Source: Deltaproteobacteria bacterium
Lineage (GTDB): Bacteria; Myxococcota_A; UBA9160; SMWR01
Reading direction: 5' to 3'
Assembly (NCBI GenBank): GCA_019313605.1
Contig: JAFDAW010000066.1
Coordinates: forward strand, 1-11,357
DNA length: 11,357 nt
Shown here one piece after another: positions 1-7,657 of this stretch. How positions within the stretch are numbered: the first letter of the stretch is position 1; each line of letters begins with the position of its first letter. A program made the position numbers and the translations under genes. The notes under the pieces were generated by a model. The model searched no databases and had not been told where the DNA came from. It worked only from the letters and a program-made list of their open reading frames with translations.

Positions 1-2
1 TG

Positions 3-2972
3 CGCGCCTCCACATTGGCCCTGGCCGGGGTCGAACGCTCTCTGGCCGGGTTGCGTGGCTGGATGGCCTTGGGCGATCCCGCGTTCGCTCAGGACCGCGC
101 CAGGGCATGGACGGATGAGATCGGACCTGCGATCGATGAGCTCGAGAAGATCGGTTCCCAGTCGGAAGGGGAAGGCTCCGATGACATGGCCCGCCTGGAT
201 CAGTTGAGGCGACTTCTCGAGGACCTGCGCGAGGAACAGTGGTGGATCGAGGACGTGGCGCAGATGCCGGGAAACCAGCCGGCGCGTCGCATGCTCGTGG
301 AGGACATCCAGCCCATCGCCGGCGTCATCTTCGGCGCCGTTACGAGCATGATCGAACTTGAAAAAGCTTCACCCTCGAGACAACAAGACAATGTACTCGG
401 GCTGCTGGCGGATTTTCGCGGGTTCTTTACCCGGGCCGATACCGCCTTGAGCGCGTTCGTGCACGCGCCGGACGAAGTGCTGGAGAACGTTTTTCGCTCT
501 GATCTGGGCGTTGCCACGCAACGCGTCAGCTCACTCCAGACTCGTGCGGCAGCTCTGAGCCCAGAGCAGCGCGAGCTCTTCGATTCGATCCAGGCCGAGA
601 TCGCCGTTTACGAGCTGTTGGCTAGCGAAGTCATCGCGATCCGAGAATCGAAGAAGTCAAATGTCGCCCACCACCTGATGGCCACCGCGGCGGTGCCACT
701 GGCCCGGCAGGTCAGTGAATTGCTTCGCTCATTTTCCGCGGAGCAGACGCGGCGAATGCAGACGGATGCACAGCGTGCCAGCACCGTCGCCAACGCCGCG
801 CTCGGGCTGTTGATCGCGTTGATTGGGGTCATGGTGGTCGCCGCGTGGTTCGTATCCAAGCGCGCTGCCGAACGAATCGCCCTGCCCATCGCCGCGTTGT
901 CGGTCGCGACCCGGAAGCTGGCTGAAGGTCGCTTGACGCAGGACATTCCGGTCAGCACCGATGACGAGATTGGTCAGCTGACCACGTCATTCAACATCAT
1001 GCGGGCCGCTTTGATGGAGAGCCGGCAAGGGCTGCAGAAGCTGTCTCGTGCCGTGGAGCAGAGCCCCAGCTCAGTGGTCATCACCGACATGGAAGGACGC
1101 ATCGAGTACGTCAATTCGAAATTCGCGCAGGTTACGGGTTATACGCGAGAGGAGGCGATCGGCAAAAACCCGCGCATCTTGAAATCTGGTGAACAGCCGC
1201 CGAAGTTCTACAAGAATCTTTGGGACACGATCACGGCGGGGAGTGAGTGGAGCGGGGCGTTTTGCAACCGCAAGAAGAACGGAGAGTTGTACTGGGAAGC
1301 CGCCTCGATCTCTCCGGTGCGAAACCCAGAAGGCGAGATCACACATTTTGTTGCTGTAAAGGAAGACATCACCGAGCGCCGTCGGGTGGCTGAGGAGCTG
1401 CGCCAAGCCAAGGAAGCTGCCGATGTTGCCAATCAGGCCAAGAGCGATTTTCTGGCCAGCATGAGCCACGAACTGCGCACGCCGATGAACGCCATCATCG
1501 GCTACAGCGAAATGCTGATGGAGGAGGCCGAGGAACTCGAACAGGATGAATTCACGCCCGACCTCAAGAAGATCAATTCCGCCGGCAGGCACCTGTTGGC
1601 GCTGATCAATGACATCCTCGATCTGTCCAAGATCGAGGCCGGTAAGATGGAACTGTTTCTCGAGACATTTGATATCGCTCCGATGATCCAGGACGTGTCC
1701 GCGACGGTGGACCCACTCCTGCGCAAGAACGACAACGCGCTGCAAATCGCATGCAGTGACGACATTGGATCGATGTGCGCCGACCTGACCAAGGTTCGGC
1801 AGTTGCTCTTCAACCTGCTCAGCAACGCGGCGAAGTTCACGCACAATGGCACCGTCACATTGTCTACCGAGCGAGAGCAGGCGGCGGGGGGAGACTTCGT
1901 GGTGTTCAAGGTGGCCGACACCGGCATCGGTGTCGCCGCGGACAAACTCGACAAAGTATTCATGGAGTTCACCCAGGCCGACTCGTCCACGACGAAAGAA
2001 TATGGCGGCACTGGGTTGGGCCTGTCGATTTCGCGAAAATTCTGCCAGATGATGGGCGGAGACATCACCGTCGAGAGCGTGCTGGGGGAAGGAACCACCT
2101 TCACCATCCGCCTTCCGCGTGACGTGCAACCCGAGCCGGTTCCGGTCGCATCGGCGAACCAGCCCGCGACCACCACCGAAGATCTCCCGGCGTCACCGGG
2201 TCGTAGAACGATTCTCGTCATCGACGACGAATCCCAGTCGCGTGAACTGATCGAGCGAATGTTGATCAAGGATGGGTTCAATGTGATCGCCGCCGATAGT
2301 GGCGAGCGAGGCCTGGAACTGGCCCGGGAGTTGCAGCCGTCCGCCATTACGCTGGATGTAATGATGCCTAGCATGGACGGATGGGAGGTGCTTCGCGAAC
2401 TGCAGGTCGACCCCAATGTGTGTAATATACCCGTGGTGATGATCTCCATGATCGATGACGCCAGCATGGGTTACGCGCTGGGAGCGACGGAATACCTGAC
2501 CAAACCGGTCGACCGCGCTCGCCTGTCACAGGTGCTGGGCCGCTACCGCTGCGCGAATCCGCCATGCCCTGTACTCGTCGTCGACGACAATGAGGATGTG
2601 CGCGAGATGTTCCGGCGAGCCCTCGAAAAGCAGGGCTGGCAAGTCGCCGAAGCGGAAAACGGCCGCGACGCGCTCGACCGCATGCGCCAACGCGTTCCGG
2701 AGTTGATCATCCTCGACTTGATGATGCCCGTGATGGATGGCTTCGATTTCCTGCTCGAATTGCGCAAGGTGGCCGACTGGCAGCGAATCCCGGTCGTCGT
2801 CGTCACGGCCAAGGATCTGTCGAGCGAAGATCGACGGAGATTGACCCGCAAGGTCGAGAAGGTCGTGCAGAAAGGAGCCTACGACCGCGAAAAACTGCTG
2901 GAACAGATACGAGAGCTGGTGACGACGTGCGGCCCACCGGACTCACCAGATAGCGACGGCAAACCGGCATGA
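3..2972 (+). CDS. Hybrid sensor histidine kinase with two receiver domains (5' partial)
   Basis: Membrane sensor kinase that should autophosphorylate on a histidine and pass phosphate to its own receivers. The frame is open to the left edge, so the true start and the first membrane helix expected of this architecture lie outside. Residues are numbered from the TTG at 15. Residues 1-258 are helical and look like a four-helix-bundle or CHASE3-like sensor. One membrane segment lies at 261-280, HAMP at about 281-335 and PAS at about 343-455 (ends DITERR). HisKA has HELRTP with phospho-acceptor H485. HATPase has N-box N600/N604, DTGIG 635-639 and GGTGLGL 664-670. Receiver 1 has D737/D738, phospho-acceptor D781 and K830; receiver 2 has D857/D858, D901 and K953, so both look active. 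No HPt domain is present, so onward transfer would need a separate HPt or regulator. No ligand or target can be inferred from the window. Confidence 0.95.
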   Translation, partial: RASTLALAGVERSLAGLRGWMALGDPAFAQDRARAWTDEIGPAIDELEKIGSQSEGEGSDDMARLDQLRRLLEDLREEQWWIEDVAQMPGNQPARRMLVEDIQPIAGVIFGAVTSMIELEKASPSRQQDNVLGLLADFRGFFTRADTALSAFVHAPDEVLENVFRSDLGVATQRVSSLQTRAAALSPEQRELFDSIQAEIAVYELLASEVIAIRESKKSNVAHHLMATAAVPLARQVSELLRSFSAEQTRRMQTDAQRASTVANAALGLLIALIGVMVVAAWFVSKRAAERIALPIAALSVATRKLAEGRLTQDIPVSTDDEIGQLTTSFNIMRAALMESRQGLQKLSRAVEQSPSSVVITDMEGRIEYVNSKFAQVTGYTREEAIGKNPRILKSGEQPPKFYKNLWDTITAGSEWSGAFCNRKKNGELYWEAASISPVRNPEGEITHFVAVKEDITERRRVAEELRQAKEAADVANQAKSDFLASMSHELRTPMNAIIGYSEMLMEEAEELEQDEFTPDLKKINSAGRHLLALINDILDLSKIEAGKMELFLETFDIAPMIQDVSATVDPLLRKNDNALQIACSDDIGSMCADLTKVRQLLFNLLSNAAKFTHNGTVTLSTEREQAAGGDFVVFKVADTGIGVAADKLDKVFMEFTQADSSTTKEYGGTGLGLSISRKFCQMMGGDITVESVLGEGTTFTIRLPRDVQPEPVPVASANQPATTTEDLPASPGRRTILVIDDESQSRELIERMLIKDGFNVIAADSGERGLELARELQPSAITLDVMMPSMDGWEVLRELQVDPNVCNIPVVMISMIDDASMGYALGATEYLTKPVDRARLSQVLGRYRCANPPCPVLVVDDNEDVREMFRRALEKQGWQVAEAENGRDALDRMRQRVPELIILDLMMPVMDGFDFLLELRKVADWQRIPVVVVTAKDLSSEDRRRLTRKVEKVVQKGAYDREKLLEQIRELVTTCGPPDSPDSDGKPA

Positions 2973-3098
2973 AGACAGGGGTACGCAACCGCACAGACGG
3001 CGATCATCGGGGTCGAGCCGATCTTCCCCTGAGTTGGGAAGTTCGGTCGGCAGCTTCCGCAGCCCGAGCAGCATAGAATTCAGCTTCGATCACCCGAG

Positions 3099-3156
3099 GG
3101 TCCACATGCCCATCCAAATGGTACGACGATCTGCCATTCGGATGGGCATGTGGACC
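3099..3156. repeat. 23-bp near-perfect inverted repeat (hairpin)
   Basis: The left arm 3099-3121 and right arm 3134-3156 are reverse complements at 22 of 23 positions, with a 12-base loop at 3122-3133. The core of the right arm reads GGATGGGCATGTGGACC. No T-run follows on either strand, so a classical rho-independent terminator is not supported. It could be a REP-type or miniature mobile palindrome, or a structured 3' end for the kinase transcript, whose stop lies 126 bases upstream. The arms are certain; the role is not. Confidence 0.85.
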
Positions 3157-3280
3157 TGGTCTAGTCGAAGAGGTTCGCCGCGACCGTGTTGGTCGGTCGG
3201 TTCAGGCAGCGTCGTCTTGAATCTCGCGCTTCACTCTCTCTCCACTTGTCGCCAAAAATGAATAATTACAACATGTTCTG

Positions 3281-3309
3281 TTGACCTGTCGCCGCCAGCG
3301 ACATATCCT
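3281..3309 (+). promoter_or_regulatory. Candidate sigma70 promoter of fic with palindromic spacer
   Basis: TTGACC at 3281-3286 (5 of 6 matches to the -35 consensus) and TATCCT at 3304-3309 (4 of 6 to the -10) are separated by exactly 17 bases. The spacer itself is an inverted repeat, TGTCGC-CGCCA-GCGACA at 3287-3303, so a repressor bound there would block polymerase. A second TGTCGCC lies upstream at 3247-3253. The start codon of fic is 38 bases after the -10. This was found by eye; no transcript evidence is available. Confidence 0.45.
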
Positions 3310-3347
3310 CATAACGTGTTGCGATAATAGCATTTTGGAGACATGTC

Positions 3348-4484
3348 ATGCCTTCGCGATGGCGTCCGGATCAAGCCTATAACGATCTGCCGCGCCTCCC
3401 TCCCCAGGCCGACATAGAGACAAAAGCCATTCTAAAGCAATGTATTACAGCGAGAGCTGCACTGGCTCAGCTGAACCAGGCAGCCGAGTTGATTCCCAAC
3501 ACCGGAATTCTCATCAACACATTGCCGCTGCTCGAAGCGCGGGCCAGCTCGGAAATCGAGAACATCGTCACCAGCGCAGACAAGCTCTTCCGGCACCTGC
3601 GGGCCGAAGATACGGCGGACCCAGCGACCCGGGAGGCACTGCGATATAGGCACGCCTTGCTCGAAGGCTTTGCGGCTCTGGAGAGCCGCCCCCTTGGCAC
3701 GCGTACGGCGGAGACGGTGTGTACCAAGATCAAGGGGATTGACATGAACGTGCGTCGCGTACCAGGCACGGCACTCGTGAATCAGGTTACGAGCGAGGTC
3801 ATCTATACGCCGCCCGAGACCGAATCGCGCCTGCGAGAATTGCTCGCTAACTGGGAGCGTTTCCTTCACGGAGCCGATCGGCTTCCCGCTGACCCCCTCG
3901 ACCCGCTCATTCGGATGGCAGTCGCTCATTATCAATTCGAAGCCATCCATCCTTTCACCGATGGCAACGGCCGCACGGGGCGCGTACTCAACAGCCTCTT
4001 TCTGGTCGAGCAAGAGCTGCTTCCCATGCCGATCCTCTACCTGAGCCGCTACATCATCGCCCACAAGTCGGACTACTACCGCCTGATCCTGGGCGTCACG
4101 CGCAGCAACGATCAGAGTGGATGGGAGCCCTGGCTCCTCTTCATGTTGCGCGGTGTCGAAGAAACTGCGACCTGGACGACGGCCAAAATCGCTGCCATCC
4201 GCATGCTCGCGAAGGAGACCGCCGAACTCGTGCGCGACACGCTTCCAAAGATTTACAGCCGCGAGTTGGTAGACGTCGTGTTCGAACAACCCTACTGCCG
4301 AATTTCAAATGTTGTCGAGGCTGGGATTGCGGGGCGCCAGGCCGCTTCGCGATACTTGAAGGCGCTCGTCTCGATCGGTGTGTTGCGCGAGCAAGCATTT
4401 GGCCGCGAGAAACTCTTCGTTCACTCGAAGCTCCTCGATCTGCTCACCCACGACGAAAACGCTTTCGACTCACGCCATCTATGA
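3348..4484 (+). CDS. Fic family protein adenylyltransferase (class II, SoFic-like)
   Basis: Probably transfers AMP from ATP to hydroxyl side chains of target proteins in the cytoplasm. The Fic motif is complete, HPFTDGNGRTGR at residues 201-212, including catalytic H201 and the nucleotide-binding GNGR. An N-terminal inhibitory helix motif, SSEIEN at residues 67-72 (S/T-xxx-E-G/N, inhibitory E71), makes this a class II enzyme that is autoinhibited in the resting state. The C-terminal part (about 290-365) looks like a winged-helix domain, as in the SoFic type; 378 residues is close to the usual length of that group. The ATG at 3348 is preceded by GGAG at 3337-3340. It sits alone behind its own candidate promoter, with no antitoxin gene beside it, as expected when the inhibitor helix is built in. 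Targets cannot be predicted. Some Fic proteins also remove AMP, which the sequence does not exclude. Confidence 0.93.
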   Translation: MPSRWRPDQAYNDLPRLPPQADIETKAILKQCITARAALAQLNQAAELIPNTGILINTLPLLEARASSEIENIVTSADKLFRHLRAEDTADPATREALRYRHALLEGFAALESRPLGTRTAETVCTKIKGIDMNVRRVPGTALVNQVTSEVIYTPPETESRLRELLANWERFLHGADRLPADPLDPLIRMAVAHYQFEAIHPFTDGNGRTGRVLNSLFLVEQELLPMPILYLSRYIIAHKSDYYRLILGVTRSNDQSGWEPWLLFMLRGVEETATWTTAKIAAIRMLAKETAELVRDTLPKIYSRELVDVVFEQPYCRISNVVEAGIAGRQAASRYLKALVSIGVLREQAFGREKLFVHSKLLDLLTHDENAFDSRHL

Positions 4485-4534
4485 AAACGCTACTGTTCGT
4501 TTTCTCGATCGTTCTTCATGCAAATTTTGCGTAG
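4481..4534 (+). CDS. Possible 17-residue hydrophobic peptide overlapping fic stop
   Basis: An ATG at 4481 overlaps the fic TGA (ATGA overlap) and opens a 17-codon frame, MKTLLFVFSIVLHANFA, ending in TAG at 4532-4534. It has the shape of a signal peptide (positive N-terminus, hydrophobic core, small residue at the end) with no mature part. It may be a translationally coupled small membrane peptide, the beheaded start of a lost secreted protein, or chance. No Shine-Dalgarno motif is obvious within the fic end. Low confidence. Confidence 0.2.
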   Translation: MKTLLFVFSIVLHANFA

Positions 4535-4614
4535 AGCCTCGTGAGGAGCTCAGCGCCTTCGTCGATCGAAGCTCGCCGCGGTATCTTGCTTCGACGTTCG
4601 CAGCGGACGGTTGT

Positions 4615-4624
4615 GCAAATTTGC
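4615..4624. promoter_or_regulatory. Palindrome GCAAATTTGC upstream of the PLD gene
   Basis: A perfect 10-bp palindrome lies 21 bases before the PLD start codon. A near copy, TGCAAATTTTGC, occurs about 95 bases upstream at 4519-4530. Paired AT-centred palindromes before a gene can be regulator sites, but two short copies may also be coincidence. Confidence 0.2.
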
Positions 4625-4645
4625 TTCGTGCAAGAGGGTGAACGC

Positions 4646-6244
4646 GTGAGAATCAACCAAAAATGGCTATTGAGCGGGTTCGCATTTTGCGCTCTGTTCG
4701 CCGCTGCGGCCAGCTGCACGCGCGACGAAGTGGAATCGAGCACGACCGACAAAGTGGAATCCCGAGCCTTCGACCAGCCCGAAACCACCTACCTCGGGAA
4801 GGCTGCCGAATCGCTCTCGGCAGGCCACGGCGGAGAATCGGGCTTCCTGTTGATGGATCGCGGGCGGGACGCGCTGGCCTGGCGGACGATCCTCGCCGAC
4901 GCGGCCGAGCAGAGCATCGACGCCCAATACTTTCTATGGAAGGACGACGCCGCGGGCAAGGTCATGATGCAGCGGTTGCTCGCCGCGGCCGATCGGGGTG
5001 TGCGCGTGCGGGTTCTGATCGACGATTCGATGACCGAATCGGATCCCCAGTATCTGGCGCTCTTCGGCGCCCATCCCAAAGTCGAGTTGCGCCTTTACAA
5101 ACCCTTCGGACCCAAGCACAAGTCTCTGGTGATGCGCTGGATCGACTACGTCGCCGACTTGCGCGTGCTGAACCGGCGCATGCACAACAAGTTGTTCGTG
5201 GTCGATGACAGTGTCGCGATCATCGGCGGGCGCAACATCGGCAACGAGTATTTCGAATACTCGGGTCCATTCGTAAATCGCAGCCGGGACCTGCTGGCGT
5301 TGGGGCCCGTGGTGGAACCCGCCAGCGAAGCCTTCGATCGCTACTGGAACAGCGACTGGACGGTGCCCATCGAGGATGTCGTCACGCCGGTACCGACACC
5401 TGCAGAGGCGAAGCAGCAGCAAGAGCACCTCGATGTGTTCGCCGCCGATACCTCCCACTATCCACCGGGTTTCTATGACAATCCCGAGGAGATCGATTCC
5501 GAGATGAGAAAGCTCGGCGAGGCGCTTCTCTGGGGCGCCGCTCGGTTGCTGGTCGACGCTGTGCCAGAGAAAGGCGGCAAGGCGCAGACGCGTGCGGAAC
5601 TCGACAAGACGGGCTTCACGCTCGCCCACATCGCAAAGAAATCCAGCGACGAGATCCTGATCCAGAGTGCCTATCTGGTCCTGCTCGACGGTGGATTCGA
5701 AGCATTCAGTGCGATGACGAACAGAGGTGTGACGGTCAAGCTGGCGACCAATTCAATGGCCTCGAACAATCACCTGACGGCGTTCGTGGGCTATGCGAAA
5801 CAACGCCATCGGTTGCTCGAGACAGGTGCCGAACTCTACGAGATGCGGCCCGACGCCAAGTCAGAGCGAGCGCTCTTTACCGCTGCGCAACTGGAAGCGC
5901 ACGAGACACTCTTCGGATTGCACGCCAAGACCTCGGTCTTCGACCGCAAGATCACCTTCGTCGGATCCTTCAACGTCGATCCGCGATCAGTGAATCTGAA
6001 CACCGAGATGGGACTGTTGGTCGAGAGCGAAGCCCTGGCCAACGCGGTTGCCGCCAGCATCGAAAACGACATCGCCGCAGGCAACAGCTGGCAGGTCATC
6101 TTGAAAGATGATGACAAACTGGCGTGGATTGCAGTTGAAAGCGGTGTCATCAGCACCGAAACGGACGAAGAACCCATGACCTCGGCTGCACGGCGGACCG
6201 AAGCGGAGGCACTGGCAATCGTACCCGACGATGCCCAGCTCTGA
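4646..6244 (+). CDS. ClsC-like phospholipase D / cardiolipin synthase family lipoprotein
   Basis: PLD-superfamily enzyme; relatives of this type (E. coli ClsC) join phospholipids into cardiolipin, and others hydrolyse phosphodiesters. Two HxKx4D catalytic motifs are intact: H180-K182-D187, followed by the typical IIGGRNIGNEYF, and H426-K428-D433, followed by FVGSFNVDPRS. The 532 residues are longer than E. coli ClsC (about 470). I chose the GTG at 4646: it has GAGGG at 4634-4638 at suitable spacing and starts directly with a signal peptide (RINQKW, hydrophobic core, AAAASC, lipidation Cys24). A longer frame from the GTG at 4541 would bury this signal behind 35 residues. The lipobox has Ala at -3, which is acceptable but not ideal, so an uncleaved anchor is possible. 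The gene follows fic by 161 bases and converges on the antiporter. The substrate is inferred from the family only. Confidence 0.88.
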   Translation: MRINQKWLLSGFAFCALFAAAASCTRDEVESSTTDKVESRAFDQPETTYLGKAAESLSAGHGGESGFLLMDRGRDALAWRTILADAAEQSIDAQYFLWKDDAAGKVMMQRLLAAADRGVRVRVLIDDSMTESDPQYLALFGAHPKVELRLYKPFGPKHKSLVMRWIDYVADLRVLNRRMHNKLFVVDDSVAIIGGRNIGNEYFEYSGPFVNRSRDLLALGPVVEPASEAFDRYWNSDWTVPIEDVVTPVPTPAEAKQQQEHLDVFAADTSHYPPGFYDNPEEIDSEMRKLGEALLWGAARLLVDAVPEKGGKAQTRAELDKTGFTLAHIAKKSSDEILIQSAYLVLLDGGFEAFSAMTNRGVTVKLATNSMASNNHLTAFVGYAKQRHRLLETGAELYEMRPDAKSERALFTAAQLEAHETLFGLHAKTSVFDRKITFVGSFNVDPRSVNLNTEMGLLVESEALANAVAASIENDIAAGNSWQVILKDDDKLAWIAVESGVISTETDEEPMTSAARRTEAEALAIVPDDAQL

Positions 6245-6247
6245 GCG

Positions 6248-6340
6248 CGGGGACGTTGTTGAATAGTTGAATTGTCGTAGGCCGTGAAGTTGCAAACCAA
6301 GCCTTTCGGAAGACAATTCAACTATTCAACAACGTCCCCG
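6248..6340. repeat. Perfect 29-bp inverted repeat, possible MITE/REP-type element
   Basis: Arms 6248-6276 and 6312-6340 are exact reverse complements over 29 bases, around a 35-base centre (6277-6311). The arms begin CGGGGACGTTGTTGAATAGT and are AT-rich inside with GGGGAC/GTCCCC at the outer ends. The repeat starts 3 bases after the PLD stop and lies between convergent genes. Composition differs from the neighbouring genes. It resembles the palindromic sequences mobilised by IS200/REP-associated tyrosine (Y1) transposases, but no transposase is present. It could also act as a two-way transcription stop, though there is no clean T-run. Confidence 0.9.
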
Positions 6341-6365
6341 GCCGTCTTACGTCCCCGGCCGTCTT
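6332..6365. repeat. 17-bp exact tandem duplication
   Basis: ACGTCCCCGGCCGTCTT occurs at 6332-6348 and again, directly abutting, at 6349-6365. The first copy overlaps the outer end of the right arm of the 29-bp inverted repeat, so the GTCCCC tip is duplicated outward. This looks like slippage or repeated insertion at the element end. Confidence 0.9.
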
Positions 6366-6378
6366 AATTAGGCTCCGG

Positions 6379-7584
6379 TCACTGACGGGCTTGGCTCGCT
6401 TTTGCGAAGAGTCTCGACACGAGCGGGTTGGCGCTCAAACCATGGCCGACGACGCTCAGCACGATGGTGCAGACGGCGGTGACCATGATGGTGCTGTTGC
6501 CCGGCAGCTGCTCGTTCAGCACGATCACCGCGAATACGATGCTCGCCAAGCCGCGTGGTCCGAACCAGCCTATGAACAGTTTCTCCTTCGTTCGCAGACC
6601 GAGACCGCTGAGCACCAGAAATACCGGCAACATCCGGATTGCGGTCAGACTGAGCACGGCGTAGAGCAGGGCTTCCCATGTCAGGCTTTCGATGGAATGA
6701 CCGATCACCGAAGACCCGAACACGACCCATGTGATCAACGCCAAGGTGTCGCCTGTGCCCTCCGCCGAGAGGAGCAGACCCTCTTTTTTTTCTCCCGCGA
6801 GCCGACCGAAGAGCAGGCCGCCAGCGAATGCCGCAATGAACCCGCTGCCGCCGAGGCTCTGCGCACCCGCAAAACAAGCCACCGCGAGTGTGACGACCGG
6901 GAGCTGCCGCCACGATTCCGTCAGCCAGCCGCGTCCCGAGCACCGCTTGAGCAGCCACGTGGCGACGGCTGTCAGCACGATGCCCACCCCGAGGCCGATT
7001 CCGATCTCCTCGGCCAGCAAGGCGACGGCCAGGTGCGCGGCGCTGTGGTCGCCACCGGATTTCGTTGCGAGGGCAAGAAACAAGAACAGGATCGGCACGC
7101 AAATACCGTCGTTCAGACCACTTTCGACATTCAAGCCCTCGCGAATAGGTTCTGGCACGGAGGGGTTCGTCACGACGGCCTTGCCCAGGGCGGCGTCCGT
7201 CGGCGCCAACATCGTTGCGATGATCGCGATCTCGAACAGCGTGAGCCCGTCGAACAGAACGATTCCGGCGCCAAAGCCGAGCGCGATGGTCAGCGGCAGT
7301 CCCACGACTAACAGTCGCCTGGGGATTCCGACGCTGCCTTTGAGCACACCGAGGTTGGCATTGGCGGCATCCGCGAACAGCAGAACTGCCAGGGTCAATT
7401 CCGCGAGCGTCCTCAGAGTTTCGGCGCTCGGGTCGAGCGTCAAATAGCCGAAGCCGAGGGGTCCGAAGATGAGCCCAAAGGCACAAAACACGATGGCCCC
7501 GTTGACCGGGGTCCGCTCGAGGCCGCGGCTCGAAAGGCTGTAGAGAAAAACGAATCCGGCCAGAATGGCCAAGGTTCCATACAT
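6379..7584 (-). CDS. CPA1-family cation/proton antiporter (NhaP-like)
   Basis: Inner-membrane exchanger, probably Na+ (or K+) out for protons in. The protein is 401 residues and hydrophobic throughout, with about 12-13 membrane segments and no large C-terminal regulatory domain. Family signatures are visible: T129-D130 in APTDAALGKAV, then E154 and the N158-D159 pair in NVESGLNDG, which in CPA1 marks electroneutral exchangers; R317, and R344 in FIGWFGPRGLASI. The start at 7584 is ATG, preceded by a GGGAG at 7593-7597 on the opposite strand, 8 bases away. It is the last gene of the minus-strand cluster, 73 bases after the channel gene, and its stop faces the palindromic element. Ion specificity cannot be read from sequence. 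Confidence 0.92.
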   Translation of the reverse strand: MYGTLAILAGFVFLYSLSSRGLERTPVNGAIVFCAFGLIFGPLGFGYLTLDPSAETLRTLAELTLAVLLFADAANANLGVLKGSVGIPRRLLVVGLPLTIALGFGAGIVLFDGLTLFEIAIIATMLAPTDAALGKAVVTNPSVPEPIREGLNVESGLNDGICVPILFLFLALATKSGGDHSAAHLAVALLAEEIGIGLGVGIVLTAVATWLLKRCSGRGWLTESWRQLPVVTLAVACFAGAQSLGGSGFIAAFAGGLLFGRLAGEKKEGLLLSAEGTGDTLALITWVVFGSSVIGHSIESLTWEALLYAVLSLTAIRMLPVFLVLSGLGLRTKEKLFIGWFGPRGLASIVFAVIVLNEQLPGNSTIMVTAVCTIVLSVVGHGLSANPLVSRLFAKASQARQ

Positions 7585-7657
7585 GATGGCTACTCCCGAA
7601 GTTCGTTTACCGGATGATCGCCGGCGAAGTCGGCCCGCTCGCGCGACGGATCTGTAG

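Larger units (their letters stand above)
2973..3347. other. Non-coding gap between kinase and fic
   Basis: These 375 bases hold no convincing gene. Contents in order: about 125 bases with nothing clear (only a weak ATCGG/CCGAT hairpin near 3007); a near-perfect inverted repeat at 3099-3156; a 35-codon minus-strand open stretch ending in a stop at 3161-3163, with no start codon, possibly a gene remnant; an AT-richer segment from about 3255 with the palindrome AACATGTT at 3270-3277; then a promoter-like pair and the fic ribosome binding site. The base composition changes visibly after 3255, as expected for a promoter region. Confidence 0.6.

Noticed and set aside
1071..2129. Long minus-strand open frame opposite the kinase
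   Set aside because: Antisense shadow of a high-GC gene; the translation shows no domain, while the plus strand has complete HisKA/HATPase motifs.
3099..3156. CRISPR repeat or tRNA-like structure
   Set aside because: A single hairpin with no repeated units or spacers, and no cloverleaf features.
3034..3261. 75-codon plus-strand frame between kinase and fic
   Set aside because: It runs through both arms of the inverted repeat, has low-complexity Ser/Arg composition, and no convincing ribosome binding site.
3432..4289. 285-codon minus-strand frame opposite fic
   Set aside because: Shadow; the sense strand carries the intact Fic motif.
6391..7311. 306-codon plus-strand frame opposite the antiporter
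   Set aside because: Shadow with Asp/His/Gln/Arg-rich composition and no family signature; the minus strand encodes a clear membrane transporter.
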